This document shows positions 1-6,550 of a stretch of DNA of 6,594 nt, piece after piece; the stretch's first letter is position 1; every line of letters starts with the position of its first letter. A program made the position numbers and the translations under genes. The DNA lies in NCBI GenBank assembly GCA_965367695.1, contig CBDUKB010000171.1, forward strand, positions 1-6,594, written 5' to 3'. This DNA is from Putridiphycobacter sp965367695. GTDB lineage: Bacteria > Bacteroidota > Bacteroidia > Flavobacteriales_D > Crocinitomicaceae. The notes beneath the pieces were generated by a model. The model had not been told where the DNA came from, searched no databases, and saw only the letters and a program-made list of their open reading frames with translations.

Positions 1-1363
1 TGTCTTCATTTGTATAAATGTCATAATTCTCTACCAAATTAGCTAAGCTTTTTGCTTTGTTTTCAATTCTGCTATAATCTTCATGTTCTTTTGGCAAAAC
101 AGTAACGCAGCTGTCATAATACTTTTGAGATTTAATATATAATTTATCCTCAAAATGCATATCTGCTAGTTTTAGGTAGGATTTTGCTTTTTGTTTATTA
201 TTATTGACTGAAAACTGAGCTGATTTGGTCAAGTTCACTATTGCAGCTGCTCGGTTTCCTTCTCTCAAATCAATTTCTGCCAACACATAATAAACTTGGT
301 CTCTATACTCCAGGTTTTTTTCATCTTTCAACATTTTATTCAGGTCCTTTCGCAGATCAGCTGGATTTGAATTACCGGTTAAAGCCTTATTAATTTTAGC
401 GTAAAAACGCATTTCATAATTTGCATTTGACTTTACCACATCACCAAAGTGATTACTTGCCTCGTTATTTTTACCTAATTCTTGAAAAAGCTGTGCGAGC
501 ACAAATTCGTATCTAGCGCGTTCTTTTCTTTTTTTAGTTAGTTGGATAGCTTTTTCTAAATGTGTAATTGCTTTGGGATAATTTTCTTGTTGGATATTTA
601 AATTGGCCAAGGTTAACTCGTAGTCTTTTTTAAGATCTTCAGTAAACTTTTCAGGGGCATGCTCTTCTTTTGCATCCTTCTTATTTTTCTTCTTTTCTCT
701 TTTTTCTCTCGCTTTTTGATATTTATTTTTTTTGGGGCCACTTTTCTTAAGAAATGATAATCCTCCTTCTTTTTCTTTGGCATCCATCAATTTCATATCA
801 TTTTCAGCAGAAATTAATTGCAAATTTGCTTTTGAATAGGCTCCTTCTTCAATATAAATTTTTGCCAACCATATTTTAGCAGCATATTTTGTAGCTGCGT
901 GGTCATACTCTTTAATAATGTACTTAAATTTTTCTTCAGCTTTATCAAACTCCCTTTTATAAAAGTGAGCTTTCCCAATTAAAAACCAATTATCGTCAAT
1001 CCACCTGCAATACTCATCTTTTTTACGCGAAACAACATTTGGGTCTGGCATAGAATGACGATAAATTACTTTAGAACATTTTTCAATTGCTTTATCCATG
1101 TCAGGAAACAAAGCGGTTGCTTCTTTTTCATTTGGAAACACTTCTAAAGACAAAATTTTTGCATAGTCTTCTTTGTATTTATTTCTATATGAATTTACTG
1201 ATTGATTAATAATTTCTCCAGCATTAAAATAACCATTAAACCTGGCAGTCATGTTATGATAACCAACATTTAAAGCCGCATCTTTTTCTGTAGAACATGC
1301 AGAGATGAACAAGAGGGTAAAAACGGTGATTAATAAATAAGTAAGCTTAATGAATTTAAACAT
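1..1363 (-). CDS. sprE: SprE/PorW-family TPR lipoprotein of the type IX secretion system, partial (C-terminus outside window)
   Basis: The frame is open from the ATG at 1363 down to base 1 (454 residues visible) with no stop, so the C-terminal part lies beyond the left edge. Residues 1-22 form a hydrophobic lipoprotein signal with lipobox I20-S21-A22-C23, so the mature protein should be lipid-anchored at C23 in the envelope. After it come a segment typical of SprE (YHNMTARFNGYFNA, about residues 38-51) and repeated TPR-like helical pairs at roughly 120-190, 240-312, 350-380 and 386-422. A lysine-rich stretch at 206-232 (13 Lys in 27 residues) separates the first two repeat blocks. From family knowledge, SprE (F. 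johnsoniae) and PorW (P. gingivalis) are lipoproteins needed for T9SS secretion and gliding. The assignment rests on remembered resemblance of the N-terminal block and the repeat phrases, without an alignment. A generic TPR lipoprotein is the alternative. The gene follows the hydrolase by 82 nt on the same strand. Confidence 0.78.
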   Translation of the reverse strand, partial: MFKFIKLTYLLITVFTLLFISACSTEKDAALNVGYHNMTARFNGYFNAGEIINQSVNSYRNKYKEDYAKILSLEVFPNEKEATALFPDMDKAIEKCSKVIYRHSMPDPNVVSRKKDEYCRWIDDNWFLIGKAHFYKREFDKAEEKFKYIIKEYDHAATKYAAKIWLAKIYIEEGAYSKANLQLISAENDMKLMDAKEKEGGLSFLKKSGPKKNKYQKAREKREKKKNKKDAKEEHAPEKFTEDLKKDYELTLANLNIQQENYPKAITHLEKAIQLTKKRKERARYEFVLAQLFQELGKNNEASNHFGDVVKSNANYEMRFYAKINKALTGNSNPADLRKDLNKMLKDEKNLEYRDQVYYVLAEIDLREGNRAAAIVNLTKSAQFSVNNNKQKAKSYLKLADMHFEDKLYIKSQKYYDSCVTVLPKEHEDYSRIENKAKSLANLVENYDIYTNED

Positions 1364-1398
1364 TGAATAATTTATAATTTCAATTAACGGTGAATCAA

Positions 1399-1406
1399 CA
1401 AAATTA
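1399..1406 (-). promoter_or_regulatory. possible -7 promoter element for sprE
   Basis: Read on the minus strand this is TAATTTTG, which fits the Bacteroidota -7 form TAnnTTTG. It lies 35 nt before the sprE ATG in the 82-nt gap after the hydrolase. No clean TTG is present at the expected -33 distance, and the gap is very AT-rich, so a chance match is quite possible. If real, sprE can be transcribed independently of the pepP-hydrolase pair. Confidence 0.35.
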
Positions 1407-1445
1407 TTTTAAATAAATTAAAAAACATCCTTTTTTGGCAGTATT

Positions 1446-2222
1446 TTAAGATAAGCCTGATATTATTTGTTCTAAAATTTGTTCAAATTGCTTTGGTTGC
1501 TCTATAAAGCCCATGTGTCCACAATTATTAAGGATGTGTAATTGAAGGGAAGTGTTTTCTAATTTTAATTGCATTTGCTCCAGGGGAATTATTGGGTCAA
1601 AATCTCCCTGTATAAGCTGCCAATCAGCTTTTTGAGCGAAGGTAGAAAAATTATTTCGCGCCACCATGGCTCGGGTACAATTTTGAATAACCCGTTTGTC
1701 AATTTCGTTCGCTATTCCTTTTAAATTTTCGATTGCTACCCAATGATTCTTTACATTCCTTTTGGCAAATAGATTCGGAATCGCTAGGTTGATAAAGCTT
1801 TTTTTATTTTCCTCTACCACTTGAATTAACCTATGTCGATCAATCTTTTTTTGAGGTGAATCAATCCAAAAATTTGAATGGATTAGTACCAAATGAATTG
1901 AAAATATTTGTTCTATTTCAAGTCCAACATATCCGCCCATTGAATGTCCAAAAACTATAGGTTTCAAGCTCTTTTCTTGTTGTAATACTGTTACAACGAG
2001 TGCTGCCATATGTTTAAGTGAATAAAAACTATGTAAATGATGATTTAAACCATGTCCGGGTAAATCGATATTAATAATTTTATACCCGTTTGAAAACTTT
2101 GAAACTGTACTGTCCCAAATAGCACTGCTTTCTAAAAAACCATGAATAAAAATAAGCGTTGGTCCATTTCCATTCACTTGGTAATTAAAAACACCTTGCT
2201 CAGTTAAAATTTGTTTAACCAT
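1446..2222 (-). CDS. alpha/beta-fold hydrolase, substrate unknown
   Basis: This 258-residue protein has the full alpha/beta-hydrolase signature. The oxyanion-hole segment is HGF at residues 27-29, a PGHG turn sits at 55-58, and the nucleophile elbow G-H-S94-M-G-G has Ser94 as the catalytic serine. The probable catalytic acid is Asp209 in GDFDPIIP, and the catalytic histidine is His236 in NCGHMGF. No signal peptide is visible, so it should act in the cytoplasm. The order of motifs and the length match the large Abhydrolase_1/6 family (esterases, lactonases, C-C hydrolases, MenH-like proteins), and nothing in the sequence picks a substrate. The ATG at 2222 overlaps the last 8 nt of the upstream aminopeptidase gene, which fixes the start and implies translational coupling from the same mRNA. 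It is about 120 residues after Ser94 to the acid, so a normal cap or lid domain is present. Confidence 0.9.
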   Translation of the reverse strand: MVKQILTEQGVFNYQVNGNGPTLIFIHGFLESSAIWDSTVSKFSNGYKIINIDLPGHGLNHHLHSFYSLKHMAALVVTVLQQEKSLKPIVFGHSMGGYVGLEIEQIFSIHLVLIHSNFWIDSPQKKIDRHRLIQVVEENKKSFINLAIPNLFAKRNVKNHWVAIENLKGIANEIDKRVIQNCTRAMVARNNFSTFAQKADWQLIQGDFDPIIPLEQMQLKLENTSLQLHILNNCGHMGFIEQPKQFEQILEQIISGLS

Positions 2223-3510
2223 TATTCATGAGTGCTTCAATCTCGTCTGCTTCAATGGGTATATTTCTCATTAAATTAAATGGTGCTCCCTTTTCTTGCA
2301 CGATTAAATCATCTTCAATTCTGATGCCAATCCCTTCTTCTGGAATATAAATACCTGGTTCACAAGTAAAAGCCATTCCGGCTTGAATTGGTGTGGTCCA
2401 AGAACCCACATCATGCGTGTCTAAACCGATAAAGTGTGAGGTGCCATGCATAAAATATTTTTTATAGGCAGGCCAATCAGGATTTTGATTTTTAATGTCT
2501 GTTTGATCAATTAAACCAAGTTTTAACAAAGCGGATTCCATTAACTTTCCAACTTCAATATGATACTCATGTAAAAACGTTCCAGGAACTAATAATTTTT
2601 CTGCTTCATTTTTTACATGTAGTACCGCATTATATACTGCTTTTTGTCTGGCTGAAAACTTGCCATTCACTGGAACACATCTTGTCATGTCAGACGCATA
2701 ATTTGCATATTCTGCGCCAAAGTCCATCAATATCACATCTCCATCTAAACAAGGCATATTGTTTTCTACATAATGTAAAACACAGGCATTTTTTCCTGAT
2801 CCAACTATGGGTGTATAGGCAAATCCTTGTGAACGGTTTATCAAAAACTCATGCATTAACTCTGCTTCTATTTCGTATTCCATTACATTGGGTTTGATGA
2901 AGTTTAATATTCTTCTAAAACCTTTTTCGGTAATGTCGCAAGCCCTTTGCATTAATTCAATTTCTAAAGGTTCTTTAACACTTCTAATTTGATGCATGAT
3001 GGGTGCAGATTTCCGGACAGCATGACTTGGGTGTAATTTTGAAAAACTTTCTATAAATCTGTCTTCTCTAGTCTGAACTATTGTATTCGCTCTGGTATGT
3101 TCATTTTTATTAAAATAAATTTTATCCGCTTGCGCCATGACCACTTTCATAATTGTTTCAAACTGGTCTAGCCAATAAACATTTTTTATTCCACTGGTTT
3201 CAAAAGCAGCTGCTTTGGTTAATTTTTCTCCTTCCCAAACAGCTATGTGCTCATTGGTTTCTTTTAAAAAAAGCATTTCCCTGTGCTTTTCATCAAATGC
3301 ATTTGGAAAAATTACCAAAATACTTTCTTCTTGGTCGACTCCTGATAAATAAAAAATATCGCGGTGCTGCTGAAAAGGCATGGTACTATCCGCACTGATT
3401 GGATAGATATCATTTGAATTAAAAATGGCAATTCCATTTAACTCCATCTTTTCTACAAACTTTTGTCTGTTTTTTACAAATAAACTTTTTGATATTTTTT
3501 GATATTTCAT
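2215..3510 (-). CDS. pepP: Xaa-Pro aminopeptidase (M24B, PepP-like)
   Basis: Cytosolic metallopeptidase that releases an N-terminal residue preceding proline. With the start at 3510 the protein is 431 residues, close to E. coli PepP (441). An N-terminal aminopeptidase-P domain occupies about residues 1-140 (HRDIFYLSG near 49-57), and the pita-bread catalytic domain follows. All five dimetal ligands are visible: Asp263 (MDFGAEY), Asp274 (SDMTR), His359 (HGTSHFIG), Glu384 (CEPGIYIP) and Glu399 (RIEDD). The supporting histidines His246 (LHYVEN) and His366 (LDTHD) are also present. The frame stays open upstream to an ATG at 3594, but those 28 extra codons look unlike the family and run across a good promoter match (3552-3579), so the ATG at 3510 is preferred. 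It is the first gene of a minus-strand unit with the overlapping hydrolase. Prolidase is an alternative name, but the length and N-terminal domain favour aminopeptidase P. Confidence 0.92.
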   Translation of the reverse strand: MKYQKISKSLFVKNRQKFVEKMELNGIAIFNSNDIYPISADSTMPFQQHRDIFYLSGVDQEESILVIFPNAFDEKHREMLFLKETNEHIAVWEGEKLTKAAAFETSGIKNVYWLDQFETIMKVVMAQADKIYFNKNEHTRANTIVQTREDRFIESFSKLHPSHAVRKSAPIMHQIRSVKEPLEIELMQRACDITEKGFRRILNFIKPNVMEYEIEAELMHEFLINRSQGFAYTPIVGSGKNACVLHYVENNMPCLDGDVILMDFGAEYANYASDMTRCVPVNGKFSARQKAVYNAVLHVKNEAEKLLVPGTFLHEYHIEVGKLMESALLKLGLIDQTDIKNQNPDWPAYKKYFMHGTSHFIGLDTHDVGSWTTPIQAGMAFTCEPGIYIPEEGIGIRIEDDLIVQEKGAPFNLMRNIPIEADEIEALMNNG

Positions 3511-3551
3511 GACCCTTTTCTTTTGAAGGTCTAAAGGTATTATTTTATTCT

Positions 3552-3579
3552 CAAATTTACAATGCCGTTTATATAACAA
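3552..3579 (-). promoter_or_regulatory. Bacteroidota-type promoter for pepP-hydrolase unit
   Basis: On the minus strand a TTG (3577-3579) is followed after 17 nt by TAAATTTG (3559 to 3552), which fits the TTG / TAnnTTTG pattern of the Bacteroidota primary sigma factor. Transcription would begin near 3545, giving a leader of about 35 nt to the ATG at 3510. The elements lie downstream of the alternative ATG at 3594, so they argue against that longer start. Confidence 0.6.
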
Positions 3580-3596
3580 GATAATAAAGTTCAAAA

Positions 3597-3627
3597 TTGG
3601 TTGAATGATAATATTTACCTACATTTG
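3597..3627 (+). promoter_or_regulatory. Bacteroidota-type promoter for prs
   Basis: TTG at 3597-3599, a 20-nt spacer, then TACATTTG at 3620-3627, a full match to TAnnTTTG. The start site would fall near 3633, about 14 nt before the prs ATG at 3647. A second TTG at 3601 would give a 16-nt spacer and is less likely. It points away from the pepP promoter and does not overlap it. The leader shows no Shine-Dalgarno sequence. Confidence 0.65.
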
Positions 3628-3646
3628 CACCCCAATAAATTAACGC

Positions 3647-4585
3647 ATGTCATCAGGAATTAAAATATTTTCAGGTCGAGCCACCAAATCATTAGCAGAA
3701 AAAATTGCTTTGAGTTTTGGCAAAAATCTTGGTAATGTAATCGTTACTGAATTTAGTGATGGAGAATTTGAACCTTCATTTGAAGAGACAGTTCGTGGTC
3801 AAGATGTATTTTTAATACAATCTACCATGCCACCGACAGAAAATTTATTTGAATTATTATTGATGATTGATGCTGCAAAAAGAGCATCAGCAAAGTCAGT
3901 TACAGCTGTAATTCCATATTTTGGATTTGCAAGACAAGATAGAAAATCAAAACCAAGAGTTCCAATTGGTGCAAAAATGGTAGCGAATATGTTACGTTCT
4001 ACTGGAGTTGATCGCATCATGACAATGGATTTACATGCGGATCAAATTCAAGGATTTTTTGAAGTCCCAGTTGATCATTTATATGCTTCAACCATTTTCA
4101 TACCTTATTTGCAAAAAATTGATACAGGTAACTTAATAATGGCAGCACCAGATGCAGGAGGAGCTAAACGTGCAAATTCATACGCTAAAAAATTGAATTT
4201 GGGATTGGCCATGTGTCACAAACAAAGAAAAGTGGCGAATGAAGTTGCAGAAATGACCGTAATTGGTGATGTGAAAGGTAAAGATGTTATACTAGTAGAT
4301 GACATGGTTGATACAGCTGGTACGCTTACAAAAGCTGCTGATTTATTTATGCAAAACGGTGCAACATCTGTTCGTGCATTCTGTACTCATGCAGTATTAT
4401 CAGGCCCAGCAATAGAAAGAATTGAAAAATCTGCATTAACTGAATTAGTCGTTACTGATTCAATTCCACTGGTAGGAAAAGAAAGTGACAAAATAAAAGT
4501 GTTGAGTGTTGCTCAGCTATATGCTGAAGTTATGAAAAGCATGGTAAACCATGAATCAATTAGTTCACACTTTATAATCTCGTAA
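3647..4585 (+). CDS. prs: ribose-phosphate pyrophosphokinase (PRPP synthetase)
   Basis: Makes 5-phosphoribosyl-1-pyrophosphate from ribose 5-phosphate and ATP in the cytoplasm, feeding purine, pyrimidine, NAD, histidine and tryptophan synthesis. The 312-residue length is normal for a class I enzyme. Visible landmarks are FSDGE at 36-40, the ATP-contacting segment FARQDRK at 94-100, the metal and substrate histidine His130 in MDLHADQIQGFF, the catalytic flexible loop around K192-R194 (HKQRKVANE), and the PRPP-binding loop VDDMVDTAGTL at 217-227. All expected key residues are present. It begins at the ATG at 3647, just after a good promoter match, and MSSGIKIFSG aligns with the usual N-terminus. 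rplY follows after 20 nt with no terminator or promoter between, so the two are probably cotranscribed. The C-terminal dozen residues (NHESISSHFIIS) look lineage-specific, though a hydrophobic end is common in the family. Confidence 0.97.
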   Translation: MSSGIKIFSGRATKSLAEKIALSFGKNLGNVIVTEFSDGEFEPSFEETVRGQDVFLIQSTMPPTENLFELLLMIDAAKRASAKSVTAVIPYFGFARQDRKSKPRVPIGAKMVANMLRSTGVDRIMTMDLHADQIQGFFEVPVDHLYASTIFIPYLQKIDTGNLIMAAPDAGGAKRANSYAKKLNLGLAMCHKQRKVANEVAEMTVIGDVKGKDVILVDDMVDTAGTLTKAADLFMQNGATSVRAFCTHAVLSGPAIERIEKSALTELVVTDSIPLVGKESDKIKVLSVAQLYAEVMKSMVNHESISSHFIIS

Positions 4586-4600
4586 ATAAATAAATAAATA
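4583..4600 (+). repeat. short TAAA tandem repeat between prs and rplY
   Basis: Four and a half copies of TAAA start at the prs stop codon. The repeat supplies further in-frame stops at 4595 and 4601, so prs is closed three times. It also makes the A/T-only leader just before the rplY ATG at 4606, which has no Shine-Dalgarno sequence. Unstructured A-rich leaders are usual ribosome-recruiting sequence in this phylum, so the repeat may be the functional translation-initiation region of rplY. Confidence 0.6.
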
Positions 4601-4605
4601 TAAAA

Positions 4606-5232
4606 ATGAAAGAAGTATCATTGAGCGGTTCGCTTAGAACGAACGTAGGGAAAAAAGATGCGAAAGCGGTAAGAAATGACGGTAGAGTACCTTGTGTAGT
4701 TTACGGTTCAGGAAAACAAACACATTTTAGTGTTAAACACATGGATTTATATAAAATCATGTATTCTCCTGATGTATTTGCTATCAACCTTGACATAGAT
4801 GGAACACCTGTGAAAGCAATTATCCAAGATTCACAACAACACCCAGTTACTGATAAGATTTTACATGTTGACTTTTTAGAATTACAAGAAGATAAATTGG
4901 TAAAAATTGACATTCCTGTAACAGTTAGCGGTAGATCAATTGGTGTAATGAACGGTGGTAGATTACAACAAGTATTTAGAAAATTAACTGTTTTAGGATA
5001 TCCAAAAGATATTCCAGCAACAATTAATGTAGATATTACTAAATTAAGAATTGGACAATCTATTAGAGTAAAAGCTTTAGAGTCTGGAGATTTAAAGGTA
5101 TTAAATGCACCAAACGCAGTAGTAGTATCAATTAAAATGTCTAGAGGTGCAACTGATCTTGAAGAAGAAGAAGAAGAGGAAACAGAAGGAGCAGAAGGAG
5201 CAACTGAAACTGAAGCAGCAGCAGCTGAATAA
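4606..5232 (+). CDS. rplY: 50S ribosomal protein L25/general stress protein Ctc (TL5 type)
   Basis: Large-subunit protein that binds 5S rRNA. At 208 residues this is the long, two-domain Ctc/TL5 form rather than the short E. coli L25. The N-terminal L25 domain covers about residues 1-92, with the family start LSGSLRTNVGKKDAKAVRNDGRVP-like block (5-29), VVYGSGK at 31-37 and the ILHVDFLEL strand at about 85-93. A C-terminal beta domain follows to about 180, with IPVTVSGRSIGVMNGG and INVDITKLRIGQSIRV segments. The last 25 residues are an acidic, Glu/Ala/Gly/Thr-rich tail. The gene lies 20 nt after prs and ends at a strong terminator, so it looks like the distal gene of a prs-rplY unit. The ATG at 4606 gives the expected family N-terminus. 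The prs-ctc-pth order is known from Bacillus as well. Confidence 0.96.
   Translation: MKEVSLSGSLRTNVGKKDAKAVRNDGRVPCVVYGSGKQTHFSVKHMDLYKIMYSPDVFAINLDIDGTPVKAIIQDSQQHPVTDKILHVDFLELQEDKLVKIDIPVTVSGRSIGVMNGGRLQQVFRKLTVLGYPKDIPATINVDITKLRIGQSIRVKALESGDLKVLNAPNAVVVSIKMSRGATDLEEEEEEETEGAEGATETEAAAAE
5161..5229 (+). repeat. low-complexity GAA/GCA codon tract encoding the acidic tail of L25
   Basis: Five GAA codons in a row, then GAG and GAA, are followed by two copies of a GAAGGAGCA unit and a run of GCA codons ending just before the rplY stop. Together they encode seven consecutive Glu residues and an Ala-rich end. Acidic tails are common on L25 of this phylum. The trinucleotide repeat is a plausible slippage site for length variation in whole codons, which would keep the frame. 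Confidence 0.7.
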
Positions 5233-5242
5233 AGCATTTAAA

Positions 5243-5273
5243 TTGCTAATTTTAAAAAAGGTGATTACATTTG
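5243..5273 (+). promoter_or_regulatory. probable pth promoter superimposed on the rplY terminator
   Basis: TTG at 5243-5245, a 20-nt spacer and TACATTTG at 5266-5273 reproduce the prs promoter exactly in -7 sequence and spacing. The -7 box spans the top of the terminator hairpin (end of the left arm, the loop and the first base of the right arm). Initiation would fall near 5280, giving a leader of about 23 nt before the pth ATG and leaving out most of the hairpin, so the new transcript could not form the terminator. Confidence 0.5.
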
Positions 5274-5288
5274 TAATCACCTTTTTTT
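5254..5288 (+). terminator. Rho-independent terminator after rplY
   Basis: A perfect 9-bp stem (GGTGATTAC at 5260-5268 with GTAATCACC at 5273-5281) closes a 4-nt ATTT loop. It is followed by seven T (5282-5288) and preceded by six A (5254-5259), which can extend the stem to 15 bp. It begins 21 nt after the rplY stop and ends 14 nt before the pth ATG, so it should end prs-rplY transcription. With the A-run on the other side it could also act on the minus strand, though no gene faces it there. Confidence 0.9.
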
Positions 5289-5302
5289 GTACATATTAAT
5301 TT

Positions 5303-5866
5303 ATGAAATATCTAATTGTAGGTCTGGGAAATCCTGGAGAAAAATACGAAAACACTAGACATAATGTAGGTTTCAAAGTGTTGGACCACTTAATTGAAGG
5401 AAGTGAAACAAAATTTGAAGTTGATAAACTAGGGGATGTTGCCAGGTTTAAATTTAAAGGTAGAACCTTGATATTGTTGAAGCCTTCTACCTTTATGAAT
5501 CTTAGTGGAAAAGCAATCAATTATTGGATGCAAAAAGAAAAGATTACCTTACAAAAATTATTGGTTGTAGTTGATGACATTGCTTTACCATTTGGTAAAT
5601 TACGATTAAAAGGTAAAGGAAGTGATGCAGGACATAATGGTTTAAAAGATATTAATCTGGTATTAAACACAAGCAATTATGCACGATTAAAATTTGGTAT
5701 CGGCAACGATTTTCATCCAGGTCAATTGGTGGATTATGTTTTAGGAGAATGGCCAAAAGTTGAGGAATCAGCATTACCTGCTCGTATGGATGCAGCTGTT
5801 GAAATGATTAAAGCATTTACAATCATGGGTATAAACAAAACAATGAGTGAATTTAACAACAAGTAA
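5303..5866 (+). CDS. pth: peptidyl-tRNA hydrolase
   Basis: Cytoplasmic esterase that frees tRNA from peptidyl-tRNA released prematurely by ribosomes, and is essential in most bacteria. The 187-residue length is normal. The sequence opens with the family block LIVGLGNPGEKYENTRHNVG (4-23), containing Asn10 and the catalytic His20 at the same positions as in E. coli Pth. FMNLSG places the substrate Asn at 66, Asp92 in VVDDIALPFG corresponds to the catalytic-site Asp93, and GHNGLKD gives His111 and Asn112. All active-site residues are intact. The ATG at 5303 is fixed by the GLGNPG block. The gene sits directly after a terminator, so it probably relies on its own promoter or on readthrough from prs-rplY. 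No Shine-Dalgarno sequence is seen. Its TAA abuts the stop of the convergent gene on the other strand. Confidence 0.97.
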   Translation: MKYLIVGLGNPGEKYENTRHNVGFKVLDHLIEGSETKFEVDKLGDVARFKFKGRTLILLKPSTFMNLSGKAINYWMQKEKITLQKLLVVVDDIALPFGKLRLKGKGSDAGHNGLKDINLVLNTSNYARLKFGIGNDFHPGQLVDYVLGEWPKVEESALPARMDAAVEMIKAFTIMGINKTMSEFNNK

Positions 5867-6550
5867 TTAGAATTTTCTTTTAAATAAAGCAAATTTACTA
5901 TTGGTATAAATTACGGAAAACTCAACACCGCCACCTCTGTGATACCTTCCTAATTTAGAAATGGTTATATCATAAGACAAACCAAAAGACCAAGCCCCTT
6001 TTTGAAATTTTAATGTGGGAATAATGGCGTCTTTGTGTCGGTAGCCTAAACCATAAATCAATGTGGTACGTTTATAAAAAGTAGTGAATTTACTCCCATT
6101 ATCCAGTCGATATCTCGCATAAATTGCAGTGTAAAGTTCAGCAAATGGCCCCTGTCTATAATAATTAATATACGATTCAATACCCATTGAAGAATTTGAA
6201 AAATCCTTACTGAAATGAGTTCCAAATGTCAATTTTTGAAAGATTTGCTCTGCAATACCTTGATTATAAATCAGGTTAGGATTATTTAAGTGATGCATGG
6301 CCACTCCAATTGAAAGGTTCATATTATTATTGGAAGCAAATGTTCTTTTGGTTTGTCCATACTGATACATCAAACCTACACCAAAATCGGCATATGCATT
6401 TGATTGAATGATTAATTGTTCACCACTATTAATTGATGGATTTAAACTTGTGCCATCAAACTGATTAGAAAATAGGAGGTCAGCTGTTTGACCAGACTTT
6501 TGTCCAAATCCAAATTCAAATCCAACTGAAAACTGATTGTTTCTATTCAA
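5867..6550 (-). CDS. PorP/SprF-family type IX secretion outer-membrane protein, 5' part missing and apparently frameshifted
   Basis: The 227 residues read from a TTG at 6550 make up the C-terminal two-thirds of a PorP/SprF-type protein. They show alternating amphipathic beta strands rich in aromatics and glycine. The closing block is characteristic of the family: KDAIIPTLKF (about 173-182), FGLSYDITISKLG (189-201) and RGGGVEFSVIY (205-215). Family members are usually about 300-340 residues with a signal peptide, so over 70 residues are absent. The TTG has no ribosome-binding support, and a TGA stands in frame four codons upstream. The +1-shifted frame upstream (6593 to about 6552) reads TYVGLNFT and joins smoothly to LNRNNQFSVGFEFG if one T of the TTT at 6549-6551 is skipped. 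The true gene therefore probably continues past the right edge and carries a one-base frameshift, either a real mutation or a sequencing error. PorP/SprF proteins are outer-membrane T9SS and gliding partners, often with several paralogues per genome, so no exact symbol is given. Confidence 0.8.
   Translation of the reverse strand: MNRNNQFSVGFEFGFGQKSGQTADLLFSNQFDGTSLNPSINSGEQLIIQSNAYADFGVGLMYQYGQTKRTFASNNNMNLSIGVAMHHLNNPNLIYNQGIAEQIFQKLTFGTHFSKDFSNSSMGIESYINYYRQGPFAELYTAIYARYRLDNGSKFTTFYKRTTLIYGLGYRHKDAIIPTLKFQKGAWSFGLSYDITISKLGRYHRGGGVEFSVIYTNSKFALFKRKF

Noticed and set aside
1420..1436. AAAAAA-CATCC-TTTTTT as a terminator between the hydrolase and sprE
   Set aside because: The stem would be six A-T pairs only, with no G-C pair, too weak for a convincing intrinsic terminator.
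2682..3398. Two short plus-strand open frames inside the aminopeptidase gene
   Set aside because: Both lie fully within a well-supported conserved gene on the other strand, and their translations look like antisense composition with no recognisable family.
3511..3519. AAAAGGG before the aminopeptidase ATG as a Shine-Dalgarno sequence
   Set aside because: It ends only 2 nt before the ATG, too close for normal pairing with 16S rRNA, and the other genes here do not use such a site.
3799..4020. Minus-strand open frame inside prs
   Set aside because: It is antisense to the conserved ATP-binding part of PRPP synthetase, with no promoter or start context.
4701..5237. Long open frame on the minus strand opposite rplY, with Ser- and Val-rich translation
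   Set aside because: It is the antisense of the GAA/GCA repeat and the rest of rplY. The Ser run is the complement of the Glu codons, and no domain is recognisable, while the plus strand encodes a full L25.
5296..5520. Minus-strand open frame opposite the 5' end of pth
   Set aside because: It is antisense to the conserved GLGNPG region of pth, and no independent coding signal is seen.
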